Shown here: piece by piece, positions 8,652 through 15,826 of the stretch
Position numbering within the stretch: the stretch's first letter is position 1
Layout: each line of letters opens with the position of its first letter
From: Pontibacterium sp049599735
Lineage (GTDB): Bacteria; Pseudomonadota; Gammaproteobacteria; Pseudomonadales; Balneatricaceae
Length of the DNA stretch: 45,981 bases
Direction of reading: 5' to 3'
NCBI GenBank assembly: GCA_049599735.1
Contig: JBMYOX010000020.1
Span: 1-45,981, forward strand
Program-made: the position numbers and the translations under genes
Notes under the pieces: generated by a model
Database searches by the model: none
Told to the model about the DNA's origin: nothing
Seen by the model: the letters and a program-made list of their open reading frames with translations, nothing else

Positions 8652-9134
8652 TCAAACGATCATCCGTGACATCTTAGGCGACAATTCACGCATCGCCTTG
8701 CGATAAACCTCTCGTTTAAATGATACAACCTGGCCCAGCGGGTACCAGTAACTTACCCACTGCCAATCATCAAATTCCGGTGACTCTGTATGATCAATAG
8801 TCACCGCCTTGTCATCTGTCAGCATTCGCAACAAAAACCATTTCTGCTTTTGGCCAATGCAGATAGGGTGCGAATTGCGCCGAATCATGCGCCTGGGCAA
8901 ACGGTACCGCAACCAGCCCCGCGTTGCAGCGATGATCTCCACATCCTTTGAGGTGAGACCTATCTCTTCCTTTAGTTCACGAAACATCGCCTGTTCAGGC
9001 GTTTCGTCCACGTTAATGCCACCCTGCGGAAACTGCCAGGCATCCTGACCGATTCGCCTTGCCCAGAGAACCTGACCCAGCGAGTTAGCCAGAATGATGC
9101 CGACATTCGGTCTGAACCCATCTGAATCAATCAC
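8652..9134 (-). CDS. rppH: RNA pyrophosphohydrolase
   Basis: This 160-residue Nudix hydrolase removes pyrophosphate from the 5' triphosphate end of RNA, which starts RNase E-dependent decay. The Nudix box is complete (about 38-60): GG followed by five residues, E, seven residues, then RELKEEIGL. The N-terminus MIDSDGFRPNVGIILAN is typical of RppH. It is somewhat shorter than the 176-residue E. coli protein, at the C-terminus. It is first in an operon with ptsP and divergent from the HAD gene at 9301. Confidence 0.95.
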   Translation of the reverse strand: MIDSDGFRPNVGIILANSLGQVLWARRIGQDAWQFPQGGINVDETPEQAMFRELKEEIGLTSKDVEIIAATRGWLRYRLPRRMIRRNSHPICIGQKQKWFLLRMLTDDKAVTIDHTESPEFDDWQWVSYWYPLGQVVSFKREVYRKAMRELSPKMSRMIV

Positions 9135-9300
9135 TGTAATTTTCCTAAAGCTATTTCAACCTATTGTTCCACAATTCTTTTATAATCAGCAAACTCACAG
9201 GCTATCTATTTTTCATCTTAGCAGCCCGGGGGCCCACCCTTGCAATCAAAAGCCGCTGACACTATGCTTGCGACTTTAAAAACGGTAGAGAGAGTTCCAA

Positions 9301-9957
9301 TTGAGCCTGGCTATTTTTGACCTGGATAACACCCTGATTGGCGGTGACAGTGATCATGCATGGGGCGATTTTTTATGCCGGAAAGGCATCGTCGATAAAG
9401 AGGCCTATCGCCGTGCTAACGACTATTTTTATGAGCAATATAAAAATGGCGGGCTGGATATTCACGAATACCTCAACTTCGCTTTACTGCCATTGGCAGC
9501 CAACGAAATCTCAGCTCTGAATCAGTGGCATAAAGAATTTATGGACACGATGATCAAGCCGATCATGTTGCCTAAAGCCCAGGCGCTGTTAGAAAAACAC
9601 CGGGCACAGGGCGACTATCTGCTGATTATCACCGCCACCAACCGCTTTGTTACCCAGCCTATCGCCGATTTACTGGGCGTGGATGCCATTCTGGCAACAG
9701 AACCTGAAATGAAAGACGGGGTTTATACCGGTCACGTTGCCGGAACCCCCTGCTTTCAGCAGGGCAAAGTTGAACGTTTGCATGACTGGCTGGCCGAAAC
9801 CGGCCATGATTTAAAGGACAGCTATTTTTACAGCGATTCCCACAACGACCTGCCGCTGCTGAAACAGGTAGACAACCCGGTTGCCGTTAACCCGGATGGT
9901 GCCCTGGCTGACTACGCCAACAGCCAGAACTGGCCGGTGCTGGATTTACGGGCTTAA
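9301..9957 (+). CDS. HAD-IB family phosphatase
   Basis: This 218-residue HAD-superfamily hydrolase is of the SerB-like IB subfamily. Motif I is FDLDNTLIGGDSD (6-18), with nucleophile and acid/base aspartates. Motif II lies in LLIITATNRF and motif III/IV in YSDSHNDLPLL (about 178-188). Its substrate is unknown; relatives are loosely annotated as phosphoserine phosphatase-like. The start is TTG, preceded by AGAGAG. A HAD-IB gene beside rppH-ptsP is also found in Pseudomonas. Its stop overlaps by 4 nt the stop of the convergent lipoprotein gene. Confidence 0.88.
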   Translation: MSLAIFDLDNTLIGGDSDHAWGDFLCRKGIVDKEAYRRANDYFYEQYKNGGLDIHEYLNFALLPLAANEISALNQWHKEFMDTMIKPIMLPKAQALLEKHRAQGDYLLIITATNRFVTQPIADLLGVDAILATEPEMKDGVYTGHVAGTPCFQQGKVERLHDWLAETGHDLKDSYFYSDSHNDLPLLKQVDNPVAVNPDGALADYANSQNWPVLDLRA

Positions 9958-11819
9958 CTGCCCGGAACCGCACTAACACCCGCAGAGCCGGTAACAACAG
10001 TAGAAACACTGAAGCTCGCCGCCTTAAATGCTGTGACTAAATCCCCCCTAGCAACGCCATTAAAGCCTAAGTTCTCTGCCTGAACAATTGTGCCCTTGGC
10101 CATATACTCGCCAATACGCACATAACCATCAATCACCGCCAGTACAACCTGCCTGCCTTCACTAATCTGATACCAGGTGTCCACGGTATCCGGCAAAGAC
10201 ACCAGCACCAGGTTTTCACCATTAACGGTTTTTTCCACCCAGGTGCCCTGAGTTAATGCAGTCCTGGAAAAAACACCCTCAGCCCATAGCTCCTTATAGA
10301 TCCCAAGCACACCACCGGCTTCAAGCCGGGCGGTCAAATAAGAGCCTATCTGAACATAACCCGTTTTTAATGTTTCCAGGTCGGCCGCATAATCACCCGT
10401 ATAGCCGGAATCATCAATGACACGAAGATAATTACAGGGATTCATCGCCTCCGGCATTGCTGAAGCACCACAATCCCAGTGCTCAACCCTATACTGATCA
10501 GCCAGCGCTGTGCGTGTAAAGCGAGCCGCCTCTGCCCCCCCGGAGAAGCTTGTTTCACCCACTAAAGAAGCAAGTTCAGCCTGCAGATGGTTCTGGAAAG
10601 CTGCACCCGACAGATCAAACCAGACCGCTCTGAACCGGTCATAGGTCACACCTGCAACAGACCGTATCAGCGAGCCGTCCTTTTTAAACGCCACCTGCTC
10701 ATCACTGCTATCCACTGTTTGCCAGCCTTCTGCGGTTAACAAATCACGGGTTTCTGTTTCATCCGTTTTAACAAAATCACCCTCATCAAACTCATATTCA
10801 GCATTGCTCACAGCGCCTGTGGTACTGACAATAATTTCATCGCAACTCAGGTAACCACCCTGGATACCAAAGAAATAAGCACCTTCTGCCATGAGTGTTT
10901 TTAGCTGTTCAGACGCCGCCATTCGGGCCGATGCCAGCACACCTGCTTTGGTTTTTCTGTTATCCACAGCTTCACGACTATAAGTTGCCCCCATGCTCAG
11001 ACTGCCCGTCACCTGGCCACTATGGTCGGCTTTTCCCTCAACAACCAACAAGGCTTCTCTACCTATTTCACCGGTATCTGCATCTGTATTGTTATCGACA
11101 AAGGCTTTAATTTGATCAAGCTCTGCAATGATAGCCCCGAGCGCCAGATCAATCAGCGCTTCTTCATCACCCTCAGAAAGACTGCCGATGGAAGCTTTAC
11201 CGGTTTTAAGTTCCTGCCCCAGCTGCCGCGCCACAACTTTCGCAAGGCTATGGAGGCGCTTAAACTCATTCCGGTCATCAGCCGAATTTGTGGTGTCCTG
11301 TTTCCCTGCTACGTAGTTATCAAACAGACTCAGAGAATGCGTGATGCCCAGATCTGCTTTTACCAGGGCTTCAGCATCACTTACCGACAGCGCCGGGTTG
11401 GCTTCCAATTTAGCCTGCACCATCGTCGAAAGCGGGGAGACAAAGCGCTGCCCTGCCGATAAAGCGGCAGGTGCTGTCAGAACAAAGGCCTCAGCAACAG
11501 CTTCTTCGGTATCCTCATCGACCGTTGTATCAGTCACCATCGCAACAATCGGATAGGCACTGGCATCTACGCCTGCAGGCACCTCAATAGAAAAGGCACC
11601 ATGCAGGCCGGTAACTGCCTGAGGCTCAGTCGCCTCACAGGCTTTGTTTTTGTTCATATCCAGGCAGACAGTCGCCCCCACGAGATAACCATCCGCCAAA
11701 ATACCCGGTAATAAGCCGGAACCCGCCGATGTTGTCGCCGTCGAGCTGCTACCACCTCCGCAAGCCGAAAGTGTAGCGCCCACCGCAATGGTTAATAGTT
11801 TCCTTTTCAGATCAAACAT
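9954..11819 (-). CDS. Large surface-type lipoprotein, paralogue of the one at 13275-15446
   Basis: This 621-residue protein is not in a family I can name with a function. The start at 11819 is supported by GGGAG six nt upstream and by alignment with the paralogue (MFDLKRKLLT versus MFDMKKKLLT). A lipobox LSAC puts the lipidated Cys at 20; the next residue is Gly, so inner-membrane retention is not indicated. A linker rich in Ser, Gly and Thr follows. A beta-type domain with DGYLVGATVCLDMNKNKAC (about 43-61) resembles carboxypeptidase-regulatory-like folds, then comes a helical part starting VSPLSTMVQAKL. The C-terminal half is unassigned. It has a structured leader (11880-11978) and ends on a 4-nt convergent overlap with the HAD gene. 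Confidence 0.8.
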   Translation of the reverse strand: MFDLKRKLLTIAVGATLSACGGGSSSTATTSAGSGLLPGILADGYLVGATVCLDMNKNKACEATEPQAVTGLHGAFSIEVPAGVDASAYPIVAMVTDTTVDEDTEEAVAEAFVLTAPAALSAGQRFVSPLSTMVQAKLEANPALSVSDAEALVKADLGITHSLSLFDNYVAGKQDTTNSADDRNEFKRLHSLAKVVARQLGQELKTGKASIGSLSEGDEEALIDLALGAIIAELDQIKAFVDNNTDADTGEIGREALLVVEGKADHSGQVTGSLSMGATYSREAVDNRKTKAGVLASARMAASEQLKTLMAEGAYFFGIQGGYLSCDEIIVSTTGAVSNAEYEFDEGDFVKTDETETRDLLTAEGWQTVDSSDEQVAFKKDGSLIRSVAGVTYDRFRAVWFDLSGAAFQNHLQAELASLVGETSFSGGAEAARFTRTALADQYRVEHWDCGASAMPEAMNPCNYLRVIDDSGYTGDYAADLETLKTGYVQIGSYLTARLEAGGVLGIYKELWAEGVFSRTALTQGTWVEKTVNGENLVLVSLPDTVDTWYQISEGRQVVLAVIDGYVRIGEYMAKGTIVQAENLGFNGVARGDLVTAFKAASFSVSTVVTGSAGVSAVPGS

Positions 11820-11879
11820 ATGAAACTCCCTGAACACCCTTTCTAACAACCGGGCATTCCGTATTTTTTTATAAAAATC

Positions 11880-11978
11880 GCAAAGGAGATATCAGGGTGC
11901 GAATACCATTGAATAATGGCATGGGAGGTGGTGTACAACATTATCACTAAGATCCCTGTGATCACCTGAAAGTCCTTT
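11880..11978 (-). promoter_or_regulatory. Candidate structured leader RNA (copy B) of the 621-aa lipoprotein gene
   Basis: The 301-nt gap 11820-12120 is occupied largely by the 5' leader of the lipoprotein gene. Blocks shared with the leader at 15502-15600, read as mRNA, are AAAGGACTTTCA, TCACAGGGAT, CCATGCC, GCACC.TGAT and CTCCTTTGCGATTTT. A 7-bp hairpin TGCCATT/AATGGTA (11904-11921) is matched in the other copy with compensatory changes. CUCCUU (883-888) can pair with the gene's AGGGAG Shine-Dalgarno (826-831) with one G-U, or AAAGGA (973-978) can pair with the overlapping UCCUUU. TCTGTACAGA (12011-12020) is a small palindrome further upstream, possibly near the promoter. The riboswitch or RNA-switch role is inference. 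Confidence 0.5.
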
Positions 11979-12086
11979 CAGATACCCGAACTCTATGCCA
12001 TTTTAAAAATTCTGTACAGAGACCAGGATCAATGATGAAGGCGGGTGAGCCGGATACACCGGAAATGTCATCAAAAACAAACCTGT

Positions 12087-12120
12087 GGCAGGCCGGTAGA
12101 AAAACTACCGGCCAAATGCC
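12087..12120 (-). terminator. Hairpin just after the outer-membrane protein gene
   Basis: GGCCGGTAG (12091-12099) and its perfect complement (12105-12113) form a 9-bp stem with a five-base loop. It can be extended by GGCA/TGCC across a three-base bulge. It abuts the stop codon of the beta-barrel gene. The T stretch that follows on the minus strand is interrupted (GTTTGTTTTTG), so it may be a weak intrinsic terminator or an mRNA 3'-end stabiliser. The lipoprotein leader and gene continue downstream in the same direction. Confidence 0.5.
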
Positions 12121-13212
12121 TTAAAAGCTAAGCTTTGCGCTGAGTGTTACCCCCAGACTGTGCGCCTGATAAAGGTCCGTATTATCCCCGTATATAAAGA
12201 AACTCAGACCTTTATAACCCGCCCCTACACCCAGGGCACCGGATGTGAAGTCATAAAGACCCATCATATAAGCATCCGAAAAGCGCCATTTTGCCCCTAA
12301 CCTTGGCATCCGGGTATCACCAACGGCAAAAATTTCCGCAAATGCAGAAACCTCATCAGACCAGGCCCAGTAACCGGTCAGCGTTGTACGCACCGGCAAC
12401 CGCTGAGTAAAAGTCTCACTGGACTCAGTCCAGGATAATAATGCGGTTGTGTTAAGCGTCCCGTCAGGTTCCAGGCTGACATTATCCGTGGAGGCCCGGG
12501 CAACAGTTCTGGGGGCATTCTGCCACTCAATGTAGCTGAAAAGGTCCTGCACCTGCATCTCGATCAGAAATGCCGGGCTTACCTGCCAGTGTACAGCCAG
12601 GTCTGCTGTAATACCTTTAGCGGTAGGGGCCTCAGATACTTTTCTGTCAAAGAGAATATCCTGGCTGTAGTAATAATCAGCCAGCAAACCTGATGACCCC
12701 GCCGTGCCCGTGGCAACCAGGGTATCTCCGGAAATAGTGCCATCCCTCAGTTTATCACCGGTCAGCAAACTAATGCGGGGCTGTAGCCAGAGGTGCTGAT
12801 CAGGCTCCCAGCGATAAGCCGCAAAGAGGCCCTGCCCCTGAAAATGCACAATATCAATATCCATTTGATAGTGCTTACCGGCCGTCAGTGGCAAACCCCG
12901 CTCCTCCTGATAAGCAAAGAGACTGGCATCTTCTGAAAACTCCAAAAAGTAGTCATAACGCACGGACAGGCCCAGTTGCCAGGGGCCTTTTTCCAGCCCG
13001 ACGTCCAACCGGTTAAAGGTAAAAGCCCTCTCCCCCGCTTCAACCGCCCCATCCAGCTTTTTCAACAGCCCTCTAACTGAATAAGCATCACTATAAGTAA
13101 AACTATCAAACCCGGTATAAACCGCCCAGCCCTCATGCTGCGCCATACTTTCAGCGCTACTGCAGGCACTGTACAGAAGACAGATAACCGATAATCCAAC
13201 TGGTAATTTCAT
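12121..13212 (-). CDS. Outer-membrane beta-barrel protein of unknown function
   Basis: This 363-residue protein has a signal peptide (MKLPVGLSVICLLYSACSSA) with a likely SPase I site after SSA; the Cys does not sit in a good lipobox. The mature part alternates polar and aromatic/hydrophobic residues in strand-length segments (LGLSVRYDYFLEF, LFAAYRWEP, LTGYWAWSD, VGAGYKGLSFFIYGD) and ends in Phe, the usual BAM recognition residue. These are beta-barrel traits; I cannot assign a family. ATG 13212 is chosen because GGAG lies 6 nt upstream. It sits between two paralogous lipoproteins, and its ribosome-binding site directly follows the terminator at 13223-13259. Confidence 0.75.
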   Translation of the reverse strand: MKLPVGLSVICLLYSACSSAESMAQHEGWAVYTGFDSFTYSDAYSVRGLLKKLDGAVEAGERAFTFNRLDVGLEKGPWQLGLSVRYDYFLEFSEDASLFAYQEERGLPLTAGKHYQMDIDIVHFQGQGLFAAYRWEPDQHLWLQPRISLLTGDKLRDGTISGDTLVATGTAGSSGLLADYYYSQDILFDRKVSEAPTAKGITADLAVHWQVSPAFLIEMQVQDLFSYIEWQNAPRTVARASTDNVSLEPDGTLNTTALLSWTESSETFTQRLPVRTTLTGYWAWSDEVSAFAEIFAVGDTRMPRLGAKWRFSDAYMMGLYDFTSGALGVGAGYKGLSFFIYGDNTDLYQAHSLGVTLSAKLSF

Positions 13213-13222
13213 CACGTACTCC

Positions 13223-13259
13223 AAAAAAAAAGCTGCGCCTGTTACCAGACGCAGCTTTT
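13223..13259 (-). terminator. Strong intrinsic terminator between lipoprotein A and the beta-barrel gene
   Basis: On the minus strand a stem AGCTGCG/CGCAGCT, with an added CAG/CTG above one mismatch and a four-base loop, is followed by nine consecutive T residues (231-223). This is a textbook rho-independent terminator for the 723-residue lipoprotein gene. The T run ends directly against the GGAG ribosome-binding site of the next gene, leaving no room for a promoter between them. Confidence 0.85.
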
Positions 13260-13274
13260 ATCGTTTTCTATCTG

Positions 13275-15446
13275 TTATTGCAGCGTTTCATTGTAACCGT
13301 CAGTGTAAGCCACTTTAATCAGGTTACCCGACATTTCTGAAATAGTAGCAAACTGCTTACCACCCACAGTCACCGTACCGCTTAACACATCCGAATCAGA
13401 ATTTTTAAGCTGAATTTCCACATTATCCTGGTTCGTAATACGCAGCGTATTGCTATCGTTGGTATTTAAAAAGTAGGTAATCTGTTTTGCGTTGTAGGAC
13501 AGTTGTAAAGACACACCGGCATTATTCAGTTCATTACGAACACTTCTCATCTCCACAGCTGCATTATCAGAAAGGCCTTCCAGTTGAGTTTCAAAAGAGA
13601 GGCCTGAAGTCGCCGTTACAAAAGCACCAGCAGACTCACCGGTCAAAGGCAGCAGAGATTCGATATTCTGCAAACTGATATTCTGGCCCAGCTTTGACCA
13701 GAACGCGCTATTACCATCCATGCTGCTTGCATCAAAGCTAAAGCTTGACGCCCCGCTAAAGGTATCGCTGTTGTTGCTGCTAAATGCACCCGACAGGATA
13801 AGGTCAAGCTTATCTGCCTTGGCATAGTCATTTTTCCACTGACCCTCGGCATCGTGGAAATTTGTTAGCAGCATCGTCATCGAACCATCAAAACTATTTT
13901 TCGGGTCCGCTTTCTGGCTCAGGGTTGCAGCAACCCCTTTCAGAGTAAATTCAACGATTTCAGTGGCTGCCGTTTCAGGCGTTTTTTCTTTCAGATCAAA
14001 CTTTCCACCGTCTTTAATAGTCAGGAGTGCACCGTCTGTGTCAACAGTACCACTTAAAAATCCCTCAGTTTTTGCCCCCTGGGCTTTGATTTTTAACGTC
14101 AGGTCAAGCACAGCGCCATCAGGCCGGGTATGTTTAACCGCTGTCACATAAAAACCATCAGCATCTGCATTTTGAGTGGTAAAACCTCTGTCAGTGTTAA
14201 CAGTTTCATATTCAGTTAGCGTACTGCCATCAAGAGCTGCTAAAAACAGCGTTTCTTCTTCAGAATAAACTTCTGCCAGCCAGTTCAAAGCTTCTATCAT
14301 CGACTGAGTATCATCAGACAGATTACCTGCAGCGGTGCGCAACTGATCTTCAAACTTATTTAATCCCAGCGATAAGTCATTAGACAATGCCGGCATAACC
14401 CCGCTGCTGTAAATCAGATCGCGTACATCTTTCACCAGAGCTTTTGCTTTCTCCAGATCTGTTTTATCAGCCTCCGGGCTTGGCTTAGCCTCTGTCCGCG
14501 CATTATCATCCACTGGCAAGCTGCTCACCTCCGCAAGTGCCTGGGTCAGGCCGCCGCTCAGCTCAGTGATTTCCAGCACAACACTGTTGTCACTGGCATG
14601 CTGCTCTACCGCATCAAGCACGGTACGCTGCTGCTCAATAACGTCCGTCAAACTAAGAATAAATGCACCTTCATTATCATCACGCGACACCAGCTGCCCC
14701 GGAACAGAAGACTCAAGATCCAGCGACTGAACCAGTGTGTCCATGGCATCACTCAGATTGGTTGCCCCTCCCCCGCTTAAAATAGCCTCCATCAGGGCCG
14801 CATTTGCCAGAGCTGCTTCCTGTGTTGCAGTGTCGGCACTATTGAATGCGGTCGGGTTGGTGAGATCAACAACAGGCAAATCAACAATGCTATCGACTTC
14901 CAGAAGATTAGCAATATGACTGTTTGCCTTTGCGATCTCAGTTGCCGAAACAGCACTCCCTGCTTCAACCAGCTTAGCGGCAATATGGGTCAAAGGGGTC
15001 ACCGGTGTAGTCACGGCTTCCTCCCCCGTGGGAACATCCACCAGTGCCGACATCACAAAATCCGACTCCAGCGCCACATCCTGACCAAAAGCCGCCGTGC
15101 CACAACCGGATGGCAAGTCACATTTCATAGTGGTATCTGTAGTCGCACTGATCTGTATTTTAACCGGCCCTGAATAATCAACGGGCAGCGCCAGACTATA
15201 TTCACCCAGTGAATTTGTACCAACCGGCGCATTTTGAGCGACCAGAGCCGTGGTACCTATAACCCCGGCGGTTACAGGAAAAGCTTCAATCAGACCATTT
15301 ACAATAATACCTTTGGCAGCCGTACCACTCACTACCGTACTGACGCCAGTGCCAGTAGTTGTACCCACAGAGTCATTACCACCACTACAGGCCGCCAGGG
15401 CAGTTGCAACAGCAACGGTTAATAGTTTCTTTTTCATATCAAACAT
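13275..15446 (-). CDS. Large surface-type lipoprotein, paralogue of the one at 9954-11819
   Basis: This 723-residue lipoprotein has signal MFDMKKKLLTVAVATALAAC with the lipidated Cys at 20, followed by Ser-Gly-Gly and a Thr/Ser/Gly/Val linker. A beta-type domain begins near 40 (GTAAKGIIVNGLIEAF) and ends in a segment like NSLGEYSLALP. A helical region opening TTPVTPLTHIAAKL (about 143-156) corresponds to VSPLSTMVQAKL in the paralogue. The remainder is low-complexity acidic helices followed by strand-rich sequence (SFDASS, SLQLSYNAKQITYF), with no family I recognise. Only two cysteines follow the lipobox one, close together. Start ATG 15446 has AAGGAG 5 nt upstream. A conserved leader precedes it, and the gsp operon is divergent beyond that. 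Confidence 0.8.
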   Translation of the reverse strand: MFDMKKKLLTVAVATALAACSGGNDSVGTTTGTGVSTVVSGTAAKGIIVNGLIEAFPVTAGVIGTTALVAQNAPVGTNSLGEYSLALPVDYSGPVKIQISATTDTTMKCDLPSGCGTAAFGQDVALESDFVMSALVDVPTGEEAVTTPVTPLTHIAAKLVEAGSAVSATEIAKANSHIANLLEVDSIVDLPVVDLTNPTAFNSADTATQEAALANAALMEAILSGGGATNLSDAMDTLVQSLDLESSVPGQLVSRDDNEGAFILSLTDVIEQQRTVLDAVEQHASDNSVVLEITELSGGLTQALAEVSSLPVDDNARTEAKPSPEADKTDLEKAKALVKDVRDLIYSSGVMPALSNDLSLGLNKFEDQLRTAAGNLSDDTQSMIEALNWLAEVYSEEETLFLAALDGSTLTEYETVNTDRGFTTQNADADGFYVTAVKHTRPDGAVLDLTLKIKAQGAKTEGFLSGTVDTDGALLTIKDGGKFDLKEKTPETAATEIVEFTLKGVAATLSQKADPKNSFDGSMTMLLTNFHDAEGQWKNDYAKADKLDLILSGAFSSNNSDTFSGASSFSFDASSMDGNSAFWSKLGQNISLQNIESLLPLTGESAGAFVTATSGLSFETQLEGLSDNAAVEMRSVRNELNNAGVSLQLSYNAKQITYFLNTNDSNTLRITNQDNVEIQLKNSDSDVLSGTVTVGGKQFATISEMSGNLIKVAYTDGYNETLQ

Positions 15447-15470
15447 AGAAGCTCCTTAAGCATCTTTTTG

Positions 15471-15493
15471 ACGGGCAGTAATGCCGTTTTTTT
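15471..15493. promoter_or_regulatory. Small hairpin between the leader core and lipoprotein A
   Basis: ACGGGCA (471-477) and ATGCCGT (481-487) form a short stem with a bulge, flanked on the plus strand by TTTTTTT. In the mRNA sense (minus) it is an A-run followed by a hairpin about 25 nt upstream of the start codon. A weaker equivalent, ACGG then CCCGG, lies at the same place in the other lipoprotein leader. On the plus strand it has terminator form, but no plus-strand gene precedes it. Confidence 0.3.
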
Positions 15494-15501
15494 CATAAAA
15501 T

Positions 15502-15600
15502 CGCAAAGGAGAATCAAGGTGCAGATGCCACTGAGATAGCGGCATGGCTGGGTTGTATTTGTAATATGTACAATCCCTGTGACCGCTTGAAAGTCCTTTT
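15502..15600 (-). promoter_or_regulatory. Candidate structured leader RNA (copy A) of the 723-aa lipoprotein gene
   Basis: The 380-nt gap 15447-15826 holds this leader and, beyond about 15610, the divergent gsp upstream region. In mRNA sense it runs AAAGGACTTTCAA (599-587), TCACAGGGAT, an 8-bp stem GGGATTGTA/TACAACCC with one bulge (550-577), CCATGCC, hairpin TGCCGCT/AGTGGCA (526-544), GCACCTTGAT, then CTCCTTTGCGATTTT. The conserved blocks recur in order and near-equal spacing at 11880-11978. CUCCUU (506-511) is complementary both to the 5' AAAGGA side and to the Shine-Dalgarno AAGGAG (452-457). I could not match it to TPP, cobalamin, glycine or c-di-GMP class I cores. A shared gene duplication is the alternative explanation for the similarity. 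Confidence 0.5.
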
Positions 15601-15708
15601 TGGTAAAGCCACTTTAGTACAGAATGCTATGTATGTACACCTAGTAAAGGTGCGACTATTTAGCTCTGGTATTAACCTGCATTAATGCCTAATATTGTCT
15701 TATCTTCT

Positions 15709-15725
15709 GCCATATCTGATATGGC
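15709..15725. promoter_or_regulatory. Perfect dyad in the gspC upstream region
   Basis: GCCATATC-T-GATATGGC is a perfect 8-bp-arm inverted repeat about 100 nt upstream of gspC. It is suited to a dimeric regulator as operator, or, given the following TTTATTA, to a short hairpin. I could not place a convincing sigma-70 promoter around it. Confidence 0.35.
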
Positions 15726-15826
15726 TTTATTACAGGCCATTTGCTGGGGCGCCGAATATCAACGAATGGCCACTGGTTTTACCCATAGAAATAAACGGAG
15801 CTACAGGCTAAGGACAGATCAAACCG

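Noticed and set aside
15471..15493. Plus-strand intrinsic terminator with seven T residues
   Set aside because: No plus-strand gene ends there; the hairpin is better read as part of the minus-strand leader and is listed only with low confidence.
15502..15600. Plus-strand reading of the leader shows GGTGC...CTGAGATA, TPP-riboswitch-like, and CGCAAAG, c-di-GMP-I-like
   Set aside because: The other TPP core parts and the GNRA hairpin plus GCAAACC of c-di-GMP class I are missing. The second copy lacks CTGAGA, and on the plus strand the element would not lie upstream of a gene in both places.
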